Positions 42,697-52,881 of a stretch of DNA of 64,000 nucleotides are shown here, piece by piece. Made by a program: the position numbers and the translations under genes. The stretch spans positions 14,844-78,843 of the forward strand of contig DMBU01000125.1 in assembly GCA_003446015.1 (NCBI GenBank). The letters run 5' to 3'. Positions within the stretch are counted from its first letter, which is position 1; each line of letters opens with the position of its first letter. The notes beneath the pieces were generated by a model. The model saw only the letters and a program-made list of their open reading frames with translations. It made no database searches and was not told where the DNA came from. This DNA comes from Bacteroidales bacterium (GTDB lineage Bacteria > Bacteroidota > Bacteroidia > Bacteroidales > UBA12077).

Positions 42697-43332
42697 TTAT
42701 ATCGTTATTCTGTTTATTCCTGCTGAATATTGTCGATCAAAAATATATTCCTTTACCCTTGCATAATCTTTCTGATTATCAACAAAATCCATATTGTTTG
42801 AATCAATTACCAGGTACGAAATATCGTTTTGCTGCCTAAAGAAGTCAAAATAACCCTCCTGAAGTTTATATAAGTACGCTTCACTTATGTCTTTTTCGTA
42901 ATCTCTGCCCCGTTTTGCAATATTTTGTTTAAGATTTTTAACATCTACATGCAAATAAACATATAAATCGGGCTTAGGGATTGATTTATAGATAATATTA
43001 AAAATCTGCCGGTAAAGATTATACTCATCTTCCTTAAGTGTTGCACGAGCAAAAATTAAAGACTTCATGAAATAGTAATCGGCTACCGTAAAGGGTTTGA
43101 ACAAATCTCTTGATGTTAACTCATGATTTAATTGCTGATAACGTTCTGCGAGAAAAGAAAGTTCTAATTGAAAAGAGTATTTCTCGGGTTCATTATAAAA
43201 TTTTGGAAGAAAAGGATTATCGGCAAATTGCTCTAATATAAGTTTTGCATTATATTCTTTAGCAATCATTTTTGATAAGGTGGTTTTACCAGCCCCAATA
43301 TTTCCTTCAATTACGATATAATTTAAATTCAC
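42697..43332 (-). CDS. Deoxynucleoside kinase
   Basis: 211 residues. P-loop GNIGAGKTT at 9-17, then ILEQFADNPFLPKFYN and the DRx-type segments RATLKEDEYNLYRQIF and LYVYLHVDVKNLKQNIAKRGRDYE. These match the deoxynucleoside kinase family that phosphorylates deoxyadenosine/deoxyguanosine for nucleotide salvage. Specificity is not clear. A TATCTTTG -7 box lies upstream (43368-43361, minus strand). Confidence 0.9.
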   Translation of the reverse strand: MNLNYIVIEGNIGAGKTTLSKMIAKEYNAKLILEQFADNPFLPKFYNEPEKYSFQLELSFLAERYQQLNHELTSRDLFKPFTVADYYFMKSLIFARATLKEDEYNLYRQIFNIIYKSIPKPDLYVYLHVDVKNLKQNIAKRGRDYEKDISEAYLYKLQEGYFDFFRQQNDISYLVIDSNNMDFVDNQKDYARVKEYIFDRQYSAGINRITI

Positions 43333-43350
43333 GAATAACTATATTACAAA

Positions 43351-43385
43351 AAAACTGCTTCAAAGATAAACTTCACAGCAGTTTT
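43351..43385 (-). terminator. Possible terminator of the prolyl oligopeptidase gene
   Basis: AAAACTGC and GCAGTTTT pair across a 19-base loop that can itself form a short AAAG/CTTT stem. It overlaps the promoter region of the deoxynucleoside kinase gene, so the call is tentative. Confidence 0.4.
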
Positions 43386-43425
43386 AATATAAAAATCTTA
43401 TTAATATTTATAAACATTTAACTTT

Positions 43426-45546
43426 TTAGTCACCATATACCCGAGTAACTTTCATATTTTCAAAAGCGAACGACCACTTATCTGCAGCTTCATCGATTTT
43501 CATACTTGTTGGTTTTCCGGCACTATGTCCTGCATTGGTTTGGATCCTGATTAGTACTGGATTTTTACCTTCATACATTTCCTGCAATGTTGCAATATAT
43601 TTAAACGAATGTGCCGGAACAACTCTGTCGTCATGATCTGCTGTTATAACCATTACAGCAGGATAATCAATGTTATCAGAAATATTATGTAATGGAGAAT
43701 AGTTATAAAGATTTTCGAATTGTATCGAATCTTCACTTGATCCATATTCGTCAACCCAGGCCCAACCTATTGTAAACTTATGGAAACGAAGCATATCCAT
43801 CACTCCTACTTCAGGGAAAGCTACTTGATATAAATCCGGACGCTGATTGATTACCGCACCAATTAACAGGCCTCCATTTGAGCCTCCCTGAATAGCTAAC
43901 TTTTCAGGTGAAGTATAATTTTCGGTTATTAAATATTCTGAAGCTGCAATAAAATCATCAAAAACATTTTGTTTGTTTAAACGAATTCCCGCTTTATGCC
44001 AGTTCTCTCCATATTCTCCACCTCCACGGATATTTGCTAAAGCAAAAACTCCGTTATTTTCGAGCCAAATAAGCCAATCTTCCTTAAAATATGGTTGATA
44101 ACTCACGTTAAATCCTCCATATCCATATAATAAAGTTGGATTATTCCCTTCCAGTTTTAATCCTTTTTTATGAACAATAAACATGGGTATTTTTATCCCA
44201 TCCTTAGCATTATAAAAAATCTGTTTTGTTTCATAATCAGCAGCATTAAAATCTACTGAAGGCTGAAAATAAATTTCATTTTCATTTTTCTCAACATTGT
44301 ATTTATATATTGTTGGAGCAACCGTAAATGATTCGAACGTAAAATAAACCTCATTACTTTTAACAGAGCTATTAATATCGCCAACACTACCTATTGTTGG
44401 AAGTTCAATATCATATAAATAGTCTCCTTTAATACTATATACTTCTAATTTTGTTTTTACATCTTGCATGTATGAAGCAATAATTTTATCACCTGCAAGT
44501 TCACATTCATTAAGAACATCTTTCTTTTCTGGTAAAACATCAATCCAATTACCAACATCGAGTGAATTTACGTTAATTCTAACCAGCTTATATTTTGGAG
44601 CATTAAAGGTTGTCAGAACATACAAGTTATCGCCAACCTGATCGAGGACTTTATACTCATAATTAAATCCGGTAGTTAGTTTAACAAAGTCGTCTTTCTT
44701 TTGTAGATTTTTAACATATAAATTATTTCCACTAGTCGATTCTGTTTCATAAACAAAAAGGTACTTTTCATCACTTGAAACATCAGCCGTGAAATTTCTG
44801 AATGGATAATCCTTATTTTCAAAAATGATTTTATCAGCAGAAACAGGAGTTCCTAATTTATGATAATATACTTTATGAAACTTGTTCATTTCTGATAACT
44901 CATTACTCTCATCAGCACCAGGATATCGGCTATAGAAAAACCCATCTTTAAACCATGCAATATTAGAGAACTTAACCCATTTAATCTGATCTGGGAGGTC
45001 GTTTCCTGTTTCAATTTCTCTTACAAAAATATCATGCCAATCTGAACCTCCTTTTGAAATTTGATATGCAATGTATTTACCATCATTTGAAATTGAGAAT
45101 TCCTTTTCCATGGCAACTGTTCCATCGTCTGATAATTTATTTGGATCAATAAGAACTTTGGGTTCTTCTCCCTGATTGCTCTGCATATACAAAACAGGCT
45201 GATTCTGCAGTCCATCGTTCTTAAAAAAGAAATAATAATCACCTACTTTAAGTGGCGATTCAATCGTTTCATAATTGTATAATTCTTTAAGTCTGTTTTT
45301 TATTTTTTCTCTATATGGAATTTGTGCCAGGTAATTATTCGTTACCAAATTCTCTGCTTTAACCCATTCGCCTGTTTCTGCTGATTTATCGTCTTCTAAC
45401 CATCGGTAAGGATCTTCAACAGTAACTCCAAAATACTCATCAACCTGATTCACTTTTTTTGTATCGGGATAATCAATTTTTGATTCTGAGCACGATGAAA
45501 ACCAAATTGAAAAAACAATTAAAATGAGGAAAGAATTACGTTTCAT
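43426..45546 (-). CDS. Prolyl oligopeptidase family serine protease (S9A), lipoprotein
   Basis: 706 residues from ATG 45546. Lipoprotein signal with FSSCSE lipobox; an upstream ATG at 45576 is less likely. N-terminal DPYRWLEDD block, a seven-bladed propeller (about 80-430), and an alpha/beta hydrolase domain with the nucleophile in QGGSNGGLLIG, Asp in DHDDRV and His in NAGHSAGK. It cleaves short proline-containing peptides in the periplasm, or at the surface if exported to the outer leaflet. Confidence 0.94.
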   Translation of the reverse strand: MKRNSFLILIVFSIWFSSCSESKIDYPDTKKVNQVDEYFGVTVEDPYRWLEDDKSAETGEWVKAENLVTNNYLAQIPYREKIKNRLKELYNYETIESPLKVGDYYFFFKNDGLQNQPVLYMQSNQGEEPKVLIDPNKLSDDGTVAMEKEFSISNDGKYIAYQISKGGSDWHDIFVREIETGNDLPDQIKWVKFSNIAWFKDGFFYSRYPGADESNELSEMNKFHKVYYHKLGTPVSADKIIFENKDYPFRNFTADVSSDEKYLFVYETESTSGNNLYVKNLQKKDDFVKLTTGFNYEYKVLDQVGDNLYVLTTFNAPKYKLVRINVNSLDVGNWIDVLPEKKDVLNECELAGDKIIASYMQDVKTKLEVYSIKGDYLYDIELPTIGSVGDINSSVKSNEVYFTFESFTVAPTIYKYNVEKNENEIYFQPSVDFNAADYETKQIFYNAKDGIKIPMFIVHKKGLKLEGNNPTLLYGYGGFNVSYQPYFKEDWLIWLENNGVFALANIRGGGEYGENWHKAGIRLNKQNVFDDFIAASEYLITENYTSPEKLAIQGGSNGGLLIGAVINQRPDLYQVAFPEVGVMDMLRFHKFTIGWAWVDEYGSSEDSIQFENLYNYSPLHNISDNIDYPAVMVITADHDDRVVPAHSFKYIATLQEMYEGKNPVLIRIQTNAGHSAGKPTSMKIDEAADKWSFAFENMKVTRVYGD

Positions 45547-45715
45547 AAGTATTAATTTAAATGTATATACAATCAAAATCTTTTAATATTCATAGTCTAA
45601 AATTAGCTAACTTAATAACAAAGTTAACAATTATCAATCCAGTAAATTTATAAAAGAAATAAATGTTTTCAAAATTAATGCGATTAAGCCTAAGGACCTG
45701 ATTTTTAGAAATGAA

Positions 45716-45741
45716 AAAAGCAGAGGTGATACTCTGCTTTT
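45716..45741 (-). terminator. Terminator of pnp
   Basis: AAAAGCAGAG and CTCTGCTTTT, 10-bp perfect stem with a 6-base loop, just past the pnp stop on the minus strand. Confidence 0.88.
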
Positions 45742-45746
45742 AATTT

Positions 45747-47915
45747 CTATTCTTTCTTATCTCCATCTTTTGGACGGTCGGGGTTATCCTTTTTTTCTGG
45801 TCTTGGTAATAAAACTTTTCTGGAAAGTTTTAATTTCCCGTTTTTGGAGTCAATTTCAATTACTTTGACTTCTATTTCATCACCTTCTTTTAAAACTTCT
45901 TCAACTTTTTCAAGTCGTTTCCAATCGATTTCAGATATATGTAATAAACCATCTTTGCCAGGAAGTATTTCAACAAAAGCTCCAAAAGCAACGATAGATT
46001 TAACTTTTCCCTGATAAACTTTACCAACTTCTGGAACTTCTACAATACCTTTAACTCTTTTTAAAGCTGCTTCAATTGCTTCCTTATCTTCTGCAAAAAT
46101 ATCAACAAATCCTACATCGCCTTCTTGAGTAATTGTAATGGTAGTTCCTGTTTTCTCCTGAATATCCTGAATTACTTTTCCTCCAGGACCAATAACAGCA
46201 CCAATCATTTCTTTAGGAATTGTTAACTGTACAATTCGAGGAGTATGAGGTTTATAATCGACTCTTGGTTCAGAGATTGTTTTTAACATTTCACCGAGAA
46301 TATGCATTCTTCCTGCTTTTGCTTGTTCTAATGCCTGATTCATAATTTCATAAGACAAACCTTCAATCTTAATATCCATTTGACAAGCAGTAATACCATC
46401 AACAGTTCCGGTAACTTTAAAGTCCATATCACCCAAATGATCTTCATCACCAAGGATATCTGATAAAACAGCAAATTTACCGGAATCTTTATCAGTGATT
46501 AATCCCATTGCGATACCAGAAACTGGTTTCTTCATTTTAACACCGGCATCCATTAATGCAAGAGTACCTGCACAAACTGTAGCCATTGACGATGAACCAT
46601 TTGATTCTAAAATATCAGAAACAACACGGATAGCATAAGGATTTTCTTCTCCATTGGGAATCATTCCTTTAAGTGCTCTATAAGCTAAATTTCCGTGTCC
46701 TACTTCTCTACGACCAACACCTCTGTATGGGCGAGCTTCGCCAGTCGAAAATGGGAGGAAATTATAATGTAATACAAATTTTTCAGTTCCTTTTACTAAA
46801 ACCTGATCAACAACTTTTTCATCTAGTTTTGTACCTAATGTTACTGTTGTTAAAGATTGAGTTTCGCCACGAGTGAAGATGGCTGATCCGTGAGTTGCAG
46901 GAAGATAATCAACCTCGCACCAGATTGGACGTATTTCATTAGTTTTACGGCCATCTAATCTCATTCCTTCGTCTAAAATCAGATTACGAACAGCTTTTTT
47001 CTCAACATCATGAAAGTATCTTGCAACCAACATTGTGTTAACATCTCCATCTTCATTTTCAGCTTTCAGTTTTTCAATAAAATCTTCCTCAGTTTTCTTA
47101 AACGCTTCAGATCTTTCATGCTTTGCTTTATTTGATTTTGCTATTGCATAAACCTGATCATATAAATCTTTGTGAACGCGTTTGCTTAATTCGGCATCGC
47201 TTGTTTCGTGAGAATACTCGCGTTTAGCTATTTTTAATTCTTTAGCTAATTCAAGTTGTGCCACGCATTGCATTTTTATTGCTTCGTGGGCAAATTTTAT
47301 AGCTTGCAACATTTCCTGTTCAGAAACTTCTTTCATTTCGCCTTCAACCATCATCACATTCTCTATGGTTGCTGCAACCATGATATCAATATCTGCTTTT
47401 TCAAGTTCTGTAAATGTTGGATTGATCATAAAATGACCATCAATTCTTGCAACGCGAACTTCTGAAATTGGTCCATGAAATGGAATATCAGAAACGCAAA
47501 TAGCTGCTGATGCTGCCAAACCTGCTAATGCATCGGGCATAACATCTTTATCTGCTGAAATAAGTTGAATATTTACAAATGTTTCCGCATGAAAATCATC
47601 CGGGAATAATGGACGTAAAGCTCTATCGACTAAACGTGATACTAATATTTCGTAATCAGAAGCTCGTGCTTCGCGTTTTAAAAACCCTCCAGGGTAACGA
47701 CCAAATGATGCATATTTTTCTTTATACTCTACCGACAAGGGCATGAAATCAACGTCTTCTTTTGCTTCTTTAGCTGACACAACTGTAGCTAAAAGCATAG
47801 TACGCCCCATTTTTACAACAACTGATCCATCGGCTTGTTTTGCCAACTTTCCTGTTTCTATGGTAATTTCTCTTCCTCCACCAAGATCAATTGTTTTTTG
47901 AATTAAATTGTACAT
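45747..47915 (-). CDS. pnp: Polyribonucleotide nucleotidyltransferase
   Basis: 722 residues. Two RNase PH-like domains (GRYPGGFLKREARASDYE; FLPFSTGEARPYRGVGRREVGHGNLA), KH domain (PKEMIGAVIGPGGKVIQDI) and S1 domain (GKVYQGKVKSIVAFGAFVEILPGKDGLLHIS). It degrades RNA 3' to 5' by phosphorolysis. It lies downstream of rpsO, the usual bacterial order, but a terminator separates the two, so pnp may rely on read-through or its own promoter. Confidence 0.97.
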   Translation of the reverse strand: MYNLIQKTIDLGGGREITIETGKLAKQADGSVVVKMGRTMLLATVVSAKEAKEDVDFMPLSVEYKEKYASFGRYPGGFLKREARASDYEILVSRLVDRALRPLFPDDFHAETFVNIQLISADKDVMPDALAGLAASAAICVSDIPFHGPISEVRVARIDGHFMINPTFTELEKADIDIMVAATIENVMMVEGEMKEVSEQEMLQAIKFAHEAIKMQCVAQLELAKELKIAKREYSHETSDAELSKRVHKDLYDQVYAIAKSNKAKHERSEAFKKTEEDFIEKLKAENEDGDVNTMLVARYFHDVEKKAVRNLILDEGMRLDGRKTNEIRPIWCEVDYLPATHGSAIFTRGETQSLTTVTLGTKLDEKVVDQVLVKGTEKFVLHYNFLPFSTGEARPYRGVGRREVGHGNLAYRALKGMIPNGEENPYAIRVVSDILESNGSSSMATVCAGTLALMDAGVKMKKPVSGIAMGLITDKDSGKFAVLSDILGDEDHLGDMDFKVTGTVDGITACQMDIKIEGLSYEIMNQALEQAKAGRMHILGEMLKTISEPRVDYKPHTPRIVQLTIPKEMIGAVIGPGGKVIQDIQEKTGTTITITQEGDVGFVDIFAEDKEAIEAALKRVKGIVEVPEVGKVYQGKVKSIVAFGAFVEILPGKDGLLHISEIDWKRLEKVEEVLKEGDEIEVKVIEIDSKNGKLKLSRKVLLPRPEKKDNPDRPKDGDKKE

Positions 47916-47957
47916 GTTTTCTTCTTTAGTTTATAATATTCTGTAAATGTAATATTA

Positions 47958-47985
47958 AAAAAGGCAATTTGAAGATTGCCTTTTT
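47958..47985 (-). terminator. Terminator between rpsO and pnp
   Basis: AAAAAGGCAAT and ATTGCCTTTTT, perfect 11-bp stem, 6-base loop. On the minus strand it lies 6 bp after the rpsO stop. Confidence 0.88.
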
Positions 47986-47990
47986 CTGTA

Positions 47991-48263
47991 TTATTTACGT
48001 ATTTTAAGTTCTTTAATTAAAGCTCGATATTTTTCAATATCTCTGTCTTTCAAATAATCAAGTAATCTTCTTCTTTTACCCACTAATCTTAAAAGAGCTC
48101 TTTGAGTACCGTAATCTTTTCTGTTTGTTTTAAGATGCCCGGTTAAGTGACCAATACGATGTGTAAAAAGGGCAATTTGTCCTTCTGTTGATCCTGTATT
48201 CGATTCTGACTTTCCAAACTCTTTAAATATTTCCTGCTTTTTCTCTGCTGTTAAATAGCTCAT
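47991..48263 (-). CDS. rpsO: 30S ribosomal protein S15
   Basis: 90 residues, the full S15 length. Family motifs GSTEGQIALFTHRIGHLTGHLKTN and LLRLVGKRRRLLDYLK bind the 16S rRNA central domain. A candidate promoter lies at 48312-48340. Confidence 0.97.
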   Translation of the reverse strand: MSYLTAEKKQEIFKEFGKSESNTGSTEGQIALFTHRIGHLTGHLKTNRKDYGTQRALLRLVGKRRRLLDYLKDRDIEKYRALIKELKIRK

Positions 48264-48311
48264 ACTTATACGATTTATTTAATTAATCCAATATATACAC
48301 GTTAAGACGTG

Positions 48312-48340
48312 CAAAAGTATTTATTTTTTTTTATATAACA
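48312..48340 (-). promoter_or_regulatory. Promoter of rpsO
   Basis: On the minus strand, TTG (48340-48338), 18 bp, then TACTTTTG (48319-48312), a good -33/-7 pair 49 bp upstream of the S15 start. Confidence 0.55.
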
Positions 48341-48443
48341 ACATAATTGCATAAAAAAAATAGATTATTTTGATTTGGGAAATTCATGTTAAATAAGACT
48401 AATATACTGATTCATAGCAAAAATGGAATTAAAACCAAATTAA

Positions 48444-49475
48444 TTAATTACTTTGATAAAGTACTTTTTTCAGTTTTCTAATTTGTTCCGGATTACCTAA
48501 AACAAAGATTTGATCGTTACTCGTAATATTTACATCAGGCGAAGGATTTACGATATAATTATTATCGGCTGTTTTAATTCCAATAATATTTGCTCCTGTT
48601 TCGCTTCTAATTGACCACTCTCCGATCGTTTTTTCTGCAAAAACGGGTGATATATCTTTGCATGATATTTCATCAATGTAAACTTCTTCGAGTTCACGAA
48701 GCATTATGTATTCCAAAAAATCAACAATATCGGGTTGTGCAACCAATTTAGCCATTCGTTGTCCACCAATTTTATCCGGCATAATTACATTAGTTGCACC
48801 AGCACTTCTCAACTTCCTATCGGAGTTGAAGCTTGAAGCACGACTTATAATTTTTAGTTCAGGATTCATTGCTCTTGCTGTCAATACCACAAAAAGATTA
48901 TCAGCATCATTAGGTAATGCAGTTATTAATGCCTGTGCATTTTCAATCTTGGCATCCAATAAAATTTCATCTTGAGTAGCGTCACCTTGAATGTATAGCA
49001 TGGTTGCATCTTCACGAATAGTTTCAATGATAGCCTCAACATTATCTATTACCACAACCTGAAATTTATGCCTTTGTAATTCCTCAATTGCCTGTTTCCC
49101 ATTACGTCCATAACCTACAACGATTACATGATTACTTAATTTTGCGATTTTAGTTTTCACTTTGTTGTCTTTTAAATAATTTCTAAAAACACCATCTACG
49201 ATATATCTTGTAAGTGTAGTTACGGCATAAGCAAAAATCCCGAAACTAATTACAATTAAAAATGCGGTAAAAAACTGACCAAGCTCTGAAAGGGGATGCA
49301 CTTCTCTGAATCCAACCGTCGAGATTGTTATGATGGTCATGAAAAAAGCCTCTGTAAAGGTAAACCCCTCGATTAAAATGAAACCTGAAGTTCCAAGGAT
49401 CACACTCATCATTAATAAACCTATAGAAACATATATAGATCTAAAATTCTCTTTCCCCAGACCTTTGTTTTTCAT
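48444..49475 (-). CDS. Two-helix potassium channel with RCK (TrkA-N/TrkA-C) domain
   Basis: 343 residues. TM1 about 10-32, pore loop with the filter TISTVGFREV, TM2 about 65-90, then an RCK Rossmann domain (HVIVVGYGRNGKQAIEEL) and a TrkA-C domain. The usual TVGYGD filter is changed to TVGFRE, which keeps T-V-G but replaces the Y-G-D part. It starts at an ATGA overlap with the broken DUF2851 gene. Confidence 0.9.
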   Translation of the reverse strand: MKNKGLGKENFRSIYVSIGLLMMSVILGTSGFILIEGFTFTEAFFMTIITISTVGFREVHPLSELGQFFTAFLIVISFGIFAYAVTTLTRYIVDGVFRNYLKDNKVKTKIAKLSNHVIVVGYGRNGKQAIEELQRHKFQVVVIDNVEAIIETIREDATMLYIQGDATQDEILLDAKIENAQALITALPNDADNLFVVLTARAMNPELKIISRASSFNSDRKLRSAGATNVIMPDKIGGQRMAKLVAQPDIVDFLEYIMLRELEEVYIDEISCKDISPVFAEKTIGEWSIRSETGANIIGIKTADNNYIVNPSPDVNITSNDQIFVLGNPEQIRKLKKVLYQSN

Positions 49476-50740
49476 TTATTTGTGCGAATTAAGGAATTTC
49501 CAATGTGGCAATTTAAGCATTTTTTATGATTACAATATGTATTCTTAAGCTGAATTAAGGCTTGCGTTCCAAATGCACTTGTTGTTTTTATTCCTAAATC
49601 GTTCCATTTAGCAACAACTGAATTTTTTTCCGGCTTTATCTCTTCCAATAATTTTAATGATCGCTCCTGGAGTTGCATCATCCCATTTGCTTTACCATAA
49701 ATAAATAAAAGTGGAATAATTGTATTTATTATTATCGTTTCGAAAGCTGATTTGCCTAGCGCTTTAGATTTCCTTACAGATTCTTTGTTAAACAGATAAT
49801 GATTCTCCCAATAATCAGAAGGATTAACTGTAAAAAGTTTGTTAAAATCATTGATGGTTTTTGCTTCTAAAATTTTTGAAAATAAGGCTGATGATATAAA
49901 AATCAATTTTGCAAATTGAGCTATTCTGATTGTCGGAAAATTTCCGGGTCGTGATCTCAAAAACTTCCACAAATGTTTTTCAAGCGGGATGAGGGAGAAT
50001 TTTTTTCTTAAATAATCGTATTCTTTTTTAAGCCTCAGGTAATAATCATCACCTGATTTTTCAATCAAAAAACCTGCTTGTCCGAATCATAAAGCCTCAA
50101 TCTGAAATAAGTTATCCTTATGTTTTGCCAAATAGGCTAAAGGTAATGATTTTGCAAGTTGCTCAAACAGATCTGAATTTAGTTTAAACCCAAAATTTCG
50201 CGCAAGTTGGTGATAGAATACATTTTCCCAACTATTATTGCTTTGATTCAGCAATTGAAATATCTTCTCTGATTTTGCTTCTAGTCTTTCAATGGTGAGT
50301 TTCTCTAACCAATTTTGTATTGTAAATGTGTCTACCTTTTGAATATCCTTTTCACAAGGAATCCAGAATTCGCTTTGAATAAGCGATTCATAATTAGTTA
50401 ACAATTTCTGATCAAACTTTAATTCTATGCTTGGAATTACCTGTCCATTTGTTCTAACAACTTCTTTATCGTGATTAAGAACTACCTGAAGAATTACATT
50501 ATCATATGCTTTATCTTTATGATGCTTATGTACATACCAATCTGATGAATTGATATGAATTTCGACATTTCCAGCCCAAATTGTTTCGTTAATTTTAATC
50601 TTTGCATTAAAAAAATCTGGTCCTGAATCATGATTATGAATTCCCTGATTTATAATCTCAATCTTTTCTTGATCATGACTTTTTAAATCATTCTTGAAAA
50701 GTTTATATTTCCAGATATAATGTAAAAATTCCTCCTTCAT
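49472..50740 (-). pseudogene. DUF2851 family protein interrupted by one in-frame UGA
   Basis: A single reading frame of 422 codons from ATG 50740 to TGA 49474-49472, broken only by TGA at 50089-50087. The N-terminal half (217 residues, MKEEFLHYIWKYKLF, HNHDSGPDFFNAKI) ends KHKDNLFQIEAL. After the stop the same frame reads FGQAGFLIEKSGDDYYLRLKKEYDYLR, as in intact family members (IEAL-L-FGQAG), so TGA replaces a Leu TTA codon by one change. The rest of both halves looks undamaged. DUF2851 proteins occur across Bacteroidota with unknown role. Either a fresh nonsense mutation or a sequencing error. Confidence 0.85.
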
Positions 50741-50820
50741 GATGTACTCATTTAATGAATATGATGCTTATTTATAAAATTAATAAATAAGTTTTAAGGA
50801 GAAAGAATATTGGAGGTAAA

Positions 50821-51654
50821 TTATATTATCTTTTTTGCTTTAAGCAGGTCAGCCATTTCAACTTGCAGCTCTCTGGCTTTATTTCCTGCATAACGATCAA
50901 AATCAGAAAAACTATCGGCATAAATGATATCGCGTGCTGAATTCACAATCAAACCACAAGTTTTATTCATTCCGTATTTAGCAACTTCGGACAAGCTACC
51001 GCCTTGAGCACCAACTCCGGGAATTAAAAGAAAATGATCAGGAATAATTTTTCGAATTTCACTCAAATGTTTTGCCTGGGTAGCACCTACCACATACATC
51101 AGGTTGTCTTTATTACCCCATTCAGAAGATTTTTGCAAAACGGTTTCAAACAAATTTTTATTTGAACCTTCGATATTCAGCAATTGAAAATCTTTTGCAC
51201 TTTCATTTGATGTTAGTGCGAGTAGAATAACCCATTTATTTTTAAACTCAAGAAAAGGAGAGACCGAATCTTTACCCATATATGGAGCTACCGTAACTGC
51301 ATCGCAATTAAACTGTTCGAAGAATGCACGGGCATACATCTTTGAGGTATTTCCGATATCTCCTCGTTTTGCATCGGCAATTACAAATATATCCTCATAG
51401 ATGAGATTGATGTAATTAATGGTTTTCTCTAAACTTTTCCATCCGGAAACGCCGTGTGCTTCGTAAAACGCAATATTAGGTTTATAGGCAATTGCATATT
51501 GCGCTGTAGCATCAATTATTCGTTTGTTAAATTCGAAAATAGGATCCTCTTCTTTTAGAAGGAAACTTGGAATTTTAGTTATGTCAGTATCTAAACCAAC
51601 ACAAAGAAAACTTTTCTTTTTTTGAATCTGCTCAAATAATTGATTGTAATCCAT
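50821..51654 (-). CDS. pyrF: Orotidine 5'-phosphate decarboxylase
   Basis: 277 residues from ATG 51654 (MDYNQLFEQIQKKKSFLCVGLDTD); an ATG five codons upstream is less usual. Type 2 family: the catalytic DAKRGDIGNTS motif and the GVGAQGG phosphate-binding motif are present. Last step of UMP synthesis. The order pyrF-prfA-purM reads as one operon on the minus strand. Confidence 0.95.
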   Translation of the reverse strand: MDYNQLFEQIQKKKSFLCVGLDTDITKIPSFLLKEEDPIFEFNKRIIDATAQYAIAYKPNIAFYEAHGVSGWKSLEKTINYINLIYEDIFVIADAKRGDIGNTSKMYARAFFEQFNCDAVTVAPYMGKDSVSPFLEFKNKWVILLALTSNESAKDFQLLNIEGSNKNLFETVLQKSSEWGNKDNLMYVVGATQAKHLSEIRKIIPDHFLLIPGVGAQGGSLSEVAKYGMNKTCGLIVNSARDIIYADSFSDFDRYAGNKARELQVEMADLLKAKKII

Positions 51655-51752
51655 TTTTTCAATTTTCAATAATCAATTATCAAAATACAACTTATCCTTA
51701 TTTATAACAAATAACTTTTTGTAATTGTTAATTGATAATTGTTATTTGTTTT

Positions 51753-52829
51753 CTATTCTACCCCTGCTTCTTTTAATCTTTCTGTATTTTCAGCCATTTG
51801 CAATTGATCAAGTATTTCCTGAATATCACCATCAACAATAGTCGGTAAATTATACATGGTCAAATTTATTCGGTGATCGGTAACCCGACCCTGTGGATAA
51901 TTATATGTTCTTATTTTTGCTGAACGATCACCGGTTGAAACCATGGTTTTACGTTTTGATGAAATTTCATCGATATATTTTTGATACTCCAGATTATACA
52001 ATCGTGTTCTTAATTCAGCCAATGCTTTATCGTAATTTTTTAACTGTGATTTTTGATCCTGACAGGTAACAACTATTCCAGAAGGAATATGTACCAAACG
52101 AACTGCCGAATAGGTAGTATTAACAGACTGTCCACCGGGTCCTGATGAGCAATAGGTATCTTTTCGAATATCTTCCTGTTTAAGTTCAATATCAAATTCT
52201 TCAGCTTCAGGCAAAACAGCAACGGTAGCTGCAGAAGTATGAACACGACCCTGAGTTTCGGTTTGTGGAACACGCTGAACACGGTGTACCCCAGATTCAT
52301 ATTTTAGTATACCATAAACGCCGGCTCCTGTAACTTTCATTACAATTTCTTTGTATCCTCCAACTGTTCCCTCACTCAAGTGGGTAACTTCAACTTTCCA
52401 TTTACGAGCTTCACAATAATGGGTATACATACGGAATAAATCACCGGCAAAAATACTGGCTTCATCGCCTCCTGTTCCTGCACGAATTTCCAGAATTGCA
52501 TTCTTTTCATCCTCAGGATCTTTAGGTAAAAGGAGTATTTTGATTTCTTCTTCTAAAGGATACACCTTTTCTTCAAGTTCGTCTAATTCCATTTTAGCCA
52601 TTTCTCTCATTTCCTCATCCTTTTCGGTGGCTAGAATCTCTTTTGCAGATTGAATATTGCTTAATATATTTTTATAGCTATTATATGCTTCAACCAGTGG
52701 TTCAAGATCTTTGTATTCCTTATTTAATTTAACGTACTTCTTCATATCGTTAATAACCGCCGGATCGGTAATTAACTGCCCAACCTCTTCGAATCTTAAC
52801 TTAACCCCTTCGAGTTTATCTAATATCAT
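51753..52829 (-). CDS. prfA: Peptide chain release factor 1
   Basis: 358 residues, typical RF1 length. The catalytic GGQ lies in SSGPGGQSVNTTYSAVRLVHIPSG, preceded by IRAGTGGDEASIFAGDL; RF1 has no programmed frameshift, and none is seen. It releases chains at UAA and UAG, so it would not act at the UGA in the nearby DUF2851 gene. Confidence 0.96.
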   Translation of the reverse strand: MILDKLEGVKLRFEEVGQLITDPAVINDMKKYVKLNKEYKDLEPLVEAYNSYKNILSNIQSAKEILATEKDEEMREMAKMELDELEEKVYPLEEEIKILLLPKDPEDEKNAILEIRAGTGGDEASIFAGDLFRMYTHYCEARKWKVEVTHLSEGTVGGYKEIVMKVTGAGVYGILKYESGVHRVQRVPQTETQGRVHTSAATVAVLPEAEEFDIELKQEDIRKDTYCSSGPGGQSVNTTYSAVRLVHIPSGIVVTCQDQKSQLKNYDKALAELRTRLYNLEYQKYIDEISSKRKTMVSTGDRSAKIRTYNYPQGRVTDHRINLTMYNLPTIVDGDIQEILDQLQMAENTERLKEAGVE

Positions 52830-52881
52830 TTTATTTCCTCCTTATTAAAATCGCTGCAAAATTAATAATTAATTTGATAGA

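Noticed and set aside
49472..50740. UGA recoding (selenocysteine or reassigned codon) in the DUF2851 gene
   Set aside because: No SECIS-like hairpin is evident after the codon, the family has Leu/Ile there, and other genes here use TGA as a normal stop.
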